NCBI GenBank assembly: GCA_020852755.1
Contig: JADZAF010000084.1
Span: 1-64,000, forward strand
Reading direction: 5' to 3'
DNA: 64,000 nt
From: Bryobacterales bacterium
Lineage (GTDB): Bacteria > Acidobacteriota > Terriglobia > Bryobacterales > Bryobacteraceae
The position numbers and the translations under genes were made by a program. Position 1 is the stretch's first letter. Each line of letters begins with the position of its first letter. Below, in pieces: positions 60,706-64,000 of this stretch. Below the pieces are notes generated by a model. The model saw only the letters and a program-made list of their open reading frames with translations, did not search any database and was not told the origin of the DNA.

Positions 60706-63098
60706 ATGTTCATGCGCTGGTTGATGCCCGCCGTTCTGGCCTGCGGGGTTCTGCCCGCTCAGTTGACCTATCAGAAGCCGCCCAAGGAGATTCTGGAGGT
60801 ACTGCACGCGCCGGCGCCGCCCTCGGCCACGGTCAACCCCTCCGGCACCCACCTGCTGCTGCTGGAACCGACACTGTATCCCCCGATTGCCGAGCTGGCC
60901 GCGCCCATGCTGCGGCTGGCCGGACTGCGCATCAACCCGGCCAACAATGGGCTGCATTCGCAGTTCCGCTCGTTTCACGGCATCACGGTGGTTCCGATCG
61001 GCGGCGGGGCACAGAAAAAGCTGGCGGTGCCGGAGGGCGCGCGTCTGGAAATGCCCGAGTGGAGTCCGGACGGGCGTCAGTTCGTGGTGGCCAACGCTAC
61101 GGCCGGGTCCATCGAACTCTACCTCGGCTCGGTCGAAGCGACGGCTTTGCGAAGGATTTCCGGCGCGGCGCTCAACGCCACCACGGCCGAACCGGTTCAG
61201 TGGTTCTCCTCCAGCCGGGAGTTGCTGGTGCTTCTGGTCCCGCCCGGACGCGGGAAGCCGGCCGCCGAACCGCCGGCGCCGGCCGGGCCCAACATACAGG
61301 AAAGCGCGGGAAAGGCGGCCGGAGCCTGGACTTTCCAGGACATGCTTTCCAGCCCGCACGACGAAGCCCTGTTCGACTACTACGCGACTGCGCAACTGGC
61401 CTCCGTGAGCCTGCCTTCCGGCAGGATCGCCCCCATCGGCAAGCCGGCCATCTTCGCCAACGTGTCCCCGGCGCCGGACGGGCGGCACATCCTGGTTTCG
61501 CGCATTCAGCGCCCCTACTCCTACCTGCTGCCATACACTCGCTTTCCCAGGGAAGTGGAGGTGTGGGACAGGGCGGGCCACACGGTGTACAGAGCCGCCT
61601 CGATGCCGCTGGAGGACAAGGTCCCGGTGGACGGCGTGGTCACCGGACCGCGCGGGCATCTCTGGCGTCCGACGGAACAGGCCACGCTGTTGTGGTGGGA
61701 GGCGCTGGATGGCGGCGATCCCAAGGTGAAGGTCGAGCAGCGCGACCGGCTTCTGATGCTCAAGGCCCCGTTTTCCGGAAGCGCCCGGGAGGTGCTGCGG
61801 ACGGAGCACCGGGGCACGGGCGTTCAGTTCGGCGAGGCGGGCGGCCTGGCGCTGGTCTCCGATTTCGACCGCGAGCGCCGCTGGCGGCAGTCGTTCCGCG
61901 TCTTCCTGGACGACCCGCAGGCCAAGCCCAAGCTCGTCTGGAGCCTGGATGTGCGCGACCGCTACAAGGATCCGGGCAGTCCCATGTACCGTGTGCTGCC
62001 CAGCGGCAAGATGGTGATGCGGCAGCAGGCCGGCTGGATCTTCCTGCGCGGCAGCGGCGCCACGCCGGAGGGCGAGCGTCCCTTCCTGGACCGCATGGAC
62101 CTGGAGGCCGGGCAGACGGAGCGGCTGTTCCGGTCCGGCCCCGAGGGCTACGAGCAGGTAGCGGCCCTGTTGTCCGAAGACGGCTCGAAACTGCTTACCA
62201 GCTACGAAACTCCCGCCGGCCCCCCCCCAACTTTTTTGTCCGGGTGAAAGGCAGCGAGAGCCGGCAGGCTGTCACCGATATCCGCGACTCCACCCCGCAG
62301 ATCCGGGGCATCCGCAAGGAACTGGTGAAGTACAAACGCGCCGACGGGGTGGACCTCTCCTTCACCCTGTACCTTCCGCCGGGCTACAAAGAAGGCGTGC
62401 GCCTGCCCACGATCCTTTGGGCCTATCCGCTGGAGTACAACGACCCCTACACGGCCGGCCAGGTTACCGGATCCACCGAGCGTTATACCGCCCTGCGCGG
62501 CGCCTCGCACCTGTTCCTGCTGCTGGCCGGATACGCGATTCTGGATAACGCCACCCTGCCCATCGTGGGCGACTTCCAGACGGTCAACAACACCTACGTC
62601 GAGCAGCTTACGGCCGGCGCCCGGGCGGCCATCGACAAGGCCGTGGAGCTGGGGGTGACGGACCGCAGCCGGGTGGGAATAAGCGGGCACAGCTACGGCG
62701 GCTTCATGACCGCCAACCTGCTGGCCCACACCGACCTGTTCCGCGCCGGCGTGGCCCGCAGCGGGGCCTACAACCGGACTCTCACGCCCTTCGGATTCCA
62801 GTCGGAGCGCCGCACGTTCTGGCAGGCCCGCGAGACCTATCTGCGCATGTCGCCGTTCAACTACGCCGACCGGATCAACGAGCCCCTGCTGCTGATCCAC
62901 GGCGAAGCCGACAATAACGCCGGGACGTTTCCCATCCAGAGCGAGCGGCTGTACCAGGCAGTGCGCGGCCATGGCGGCGTCGTGCGTCTGGTGATGCTGC
63001 CGCATGAGTCGCACGGCTACCAGGGGAGGGAATCGATCGAGCACGTTCTGTGGGAGACCTTGCGCTGGTTTGACACGTATGTGAAAAACGCGCGCTGA
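60706..63098 (+). pseudogene. S9-family (glutamyl-endopeptidase-like) peptidase, frameshifted at a C tract
   Basis: The first frame runs 60706-62247: a signal peptide (MRWLMPAVLACGVLPAQ), then a beta-propeller with PEWSPDGRQFVVAN and VSPAPDGRHILVS. At a run of nine C followed by AACTTTTTT (62220-62237) it meets an early stop. The other frame continues PPNFFVRVKGSESRQAV through the alpha/beta-hydrolase domain, with nucleophile Ser in GHSYGGFMTAN, Asp in IHGEADNNAGT and His in PHESHGYQGR, to a stop at 63098. One missing C restores a ~797-residue S9D-type peptidase, normally exported. A homopolymer error is the likeliest cause, but phase variation at the C tract is possible. Confidence 0.8.
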
Positions 63099-63184
63099 AG
63101 GCGCGAATTTGGTGAAACCCCGCACAGCCGGGGTGCCGGGAGCGGCCGTGACTTGATATTCTGAATCCGGAGGTGGCACAGGTC

Positions 63185-64000
63185 ATGTCTCTGTCTCGGC
63201 GCGAGTTCTTGGGAGCGGCGGCGGCAGGCGCGGCTGGCGTGTTGGGTTCATCGCCGGCCAGGGCCGAACGGACGCCGCAGGCCTTTTTCGGACTGCATCC
63301 TTTCATCGAGGCTCATCCGAAAGCGGTATTTATCCGCCGGACGAACGTTCCTCACAAGATGGACGAGCCCTCCAAGCTGCGCGAAGGGCTGACGCTGGCG
63401 CGGGAGATCTTCGTGCCGATGGACCGCCCGGGCATCCCCGTCACGCACCGCATCGTGCTGAAGCCGAACCAGTGCAGCGTGCGCGACCGCCGCAGGCCGG
63501 ACGTGGAGAACTGGGGTACCGGCACCGACCCGCAGTTCTACGAAGGCATGGTGAGAGGCATCCAGGAGCTCGGGCCCAAGAAATTCTGGTTCGTGGAAGC
63601 CAACAATTTCCATGCCTGGAACTACCGCGGGTTCGTGGACATCAACGAGCGGCTGGGCATCGAGATGAACGAGCCTGACCGCCGCGCGCGCAATTTCAAG
63701 GAAGACTACGAGATGGTGTGGAGCAAGGTGCCGGACGCGGTGGTCTACAGCCGCATCCCGCACTACGCGCCGGTGAACGAGCCCGACACCTGGCTGCTGA
63801 ACATCGCCAAGTGGAAGGCCCACGGCATGTGCCTCACACTTACGGTGAAGAACGAGCAGGGCCTGGTGGTGAAACCCTTCGTGCGGTTCTGCCCGGGATG
63901 GGACGGGGTGACGGGCGTGGCCGACTGGATGAAGCCCGACATCTGTCCGGACGTGGAGCGGCGCGTGAAGCGCTACTTCGAGAACCACGTGAAGCTCGGC
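63185..64000 (+). CDS. Tat-exported DUF362-like protein, C-terminus cut by window edge
   Basis: The first 272 residues are visible; the frame is open at the edge. It has a GGAGG site and starts SLSRREFLGAAAAGAAGVLG, a twin-arginine signal (RRxFL). Later segments HRIVLKPNQCSVRDRRRPDV, FVEANNFHAWNYRGFVDINE and LLNIAKWKAHGMCLTLTVKN resemble DUF362 domains (compare the protein at 5651-7246, which shares the WKxHxM...VKN pattern). Tat export suggests a folded, possibly cofactor-bearing protein in the periplasm. Function unknown. Confidence 0.8.
   Translation, partial: MSLSRREFLGAAAAGAAGVLGSSPARAERTPQAFFGLHPFIEAHPKAVFIRRTNVPHKMDEPSKLREGLTLAREIFVPMDRPGIPVTHRIVLKPNQCSVRDRRRPDVENWGTGTDPQFYEGMVRGIQELGPKKFWFVEANNFHAWNYRGFVDINERLGIEMNEPDRRARNFKEDYEMVWSKVPDAVVYSRIPHYAPVNEPDTWLLNIAKWKAHGMCLTLTVKNEQGLVVKPFVRFCPGWDGVTGVADWMKPDICPDVERRVKRYFENHVKLG

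Overview
The window looks like a chromosomal stretch of an Acidobacteriota bacterium, probably of the Bryobacterales/Solibacter group. This is inferred from the very high GC content and from several protein types common there: a large MacB/FtsX-type 'ADOP' permease, a FlgO-like TPR regulator, several secreted conserved proteins, DUF362 proteins and tetraether-synthase-like radical SAM enzymes. No rRNA, tRNA, CRISPR array or insertion sequence was recognised. No marker gene fixes the taxonomy, so this is inference.

Layout. 1-9.2 kb: a cut-off small gene, an OPT transporter translationally coupled to a secreted glycosidase, a less GC-rich two-gene insert (nucleotidyltransferase plus TIM-barrel protein), a DUF362 membrane protein and a TPR regulator. 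9.2-21.8 kb: secreted SGNH hydrolase, five-repeat DUF3011 protein, ABC permease, an EF-G-like GTPase, thiG, a peroxiredoxin with an in-frame TGA at its catalytic cysteine (candidate selenoprotein), a membrane protein/repressor pair and an aldehyde dehydrogenase. 21.8-24.6 kb: a frameshifted secreted protein and a SIR2-TPR protein resembling defence NADases.

24.6-41.1 kb is a flagellar cluster with two divergent arms that start near 36 kb. The minus arm runs fliK-flgD-flgE-fliN-fliO-fliP-fliQ-fliR-flhB-flhA-flhF-fliA-fliN/Y-like-DUF2802 (export gate, hook, regulators). The plus arm runs flgF-flgG-flgA-flgH-flgI-flgJ-flgM (rod, P/L rings, anti-sigma factor). A textbook sigma-28 promoter overlaps the flgJ stop codon just before flgM, so the fliA/flgM checkpoint pair is present. 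Filament, motor, MS-ring and FliG/FliM genes are not in the window.

41-53.2 kb: small secreted proteins, a NIPSNAP protein, a thioredoxin-reductase-like flavoprotein, Hsp20, then a tight four-gene saccharide cluster (GT4, GH5-like, GT fused to an alpha-helical domain, GH130) and a NagB-like protein lacking one catalytic residue. 53.2-64 kb: a TPR protein, queG, two radical SAM proteins resembling archaeal tetraether lipid synthase Tes, a Phd/PIN toxin-antitoxin pair with a palindromic operator, a frameshifted S9 peptidase and a truncated Tat-exported DUF362 protein.

The observations I rate most worth following are the UGA-containing peroxiredoxin with a SECIS-like hairpin, the two Tes-like genes (possible membrane-spanning lipid synthesis), the SIR2-TPR protein and the nucleotidyltransferase/TIM-barrel pair. 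Three genes carry apparent frameshifts, two at homopolymers, so some assembly indels are likely.
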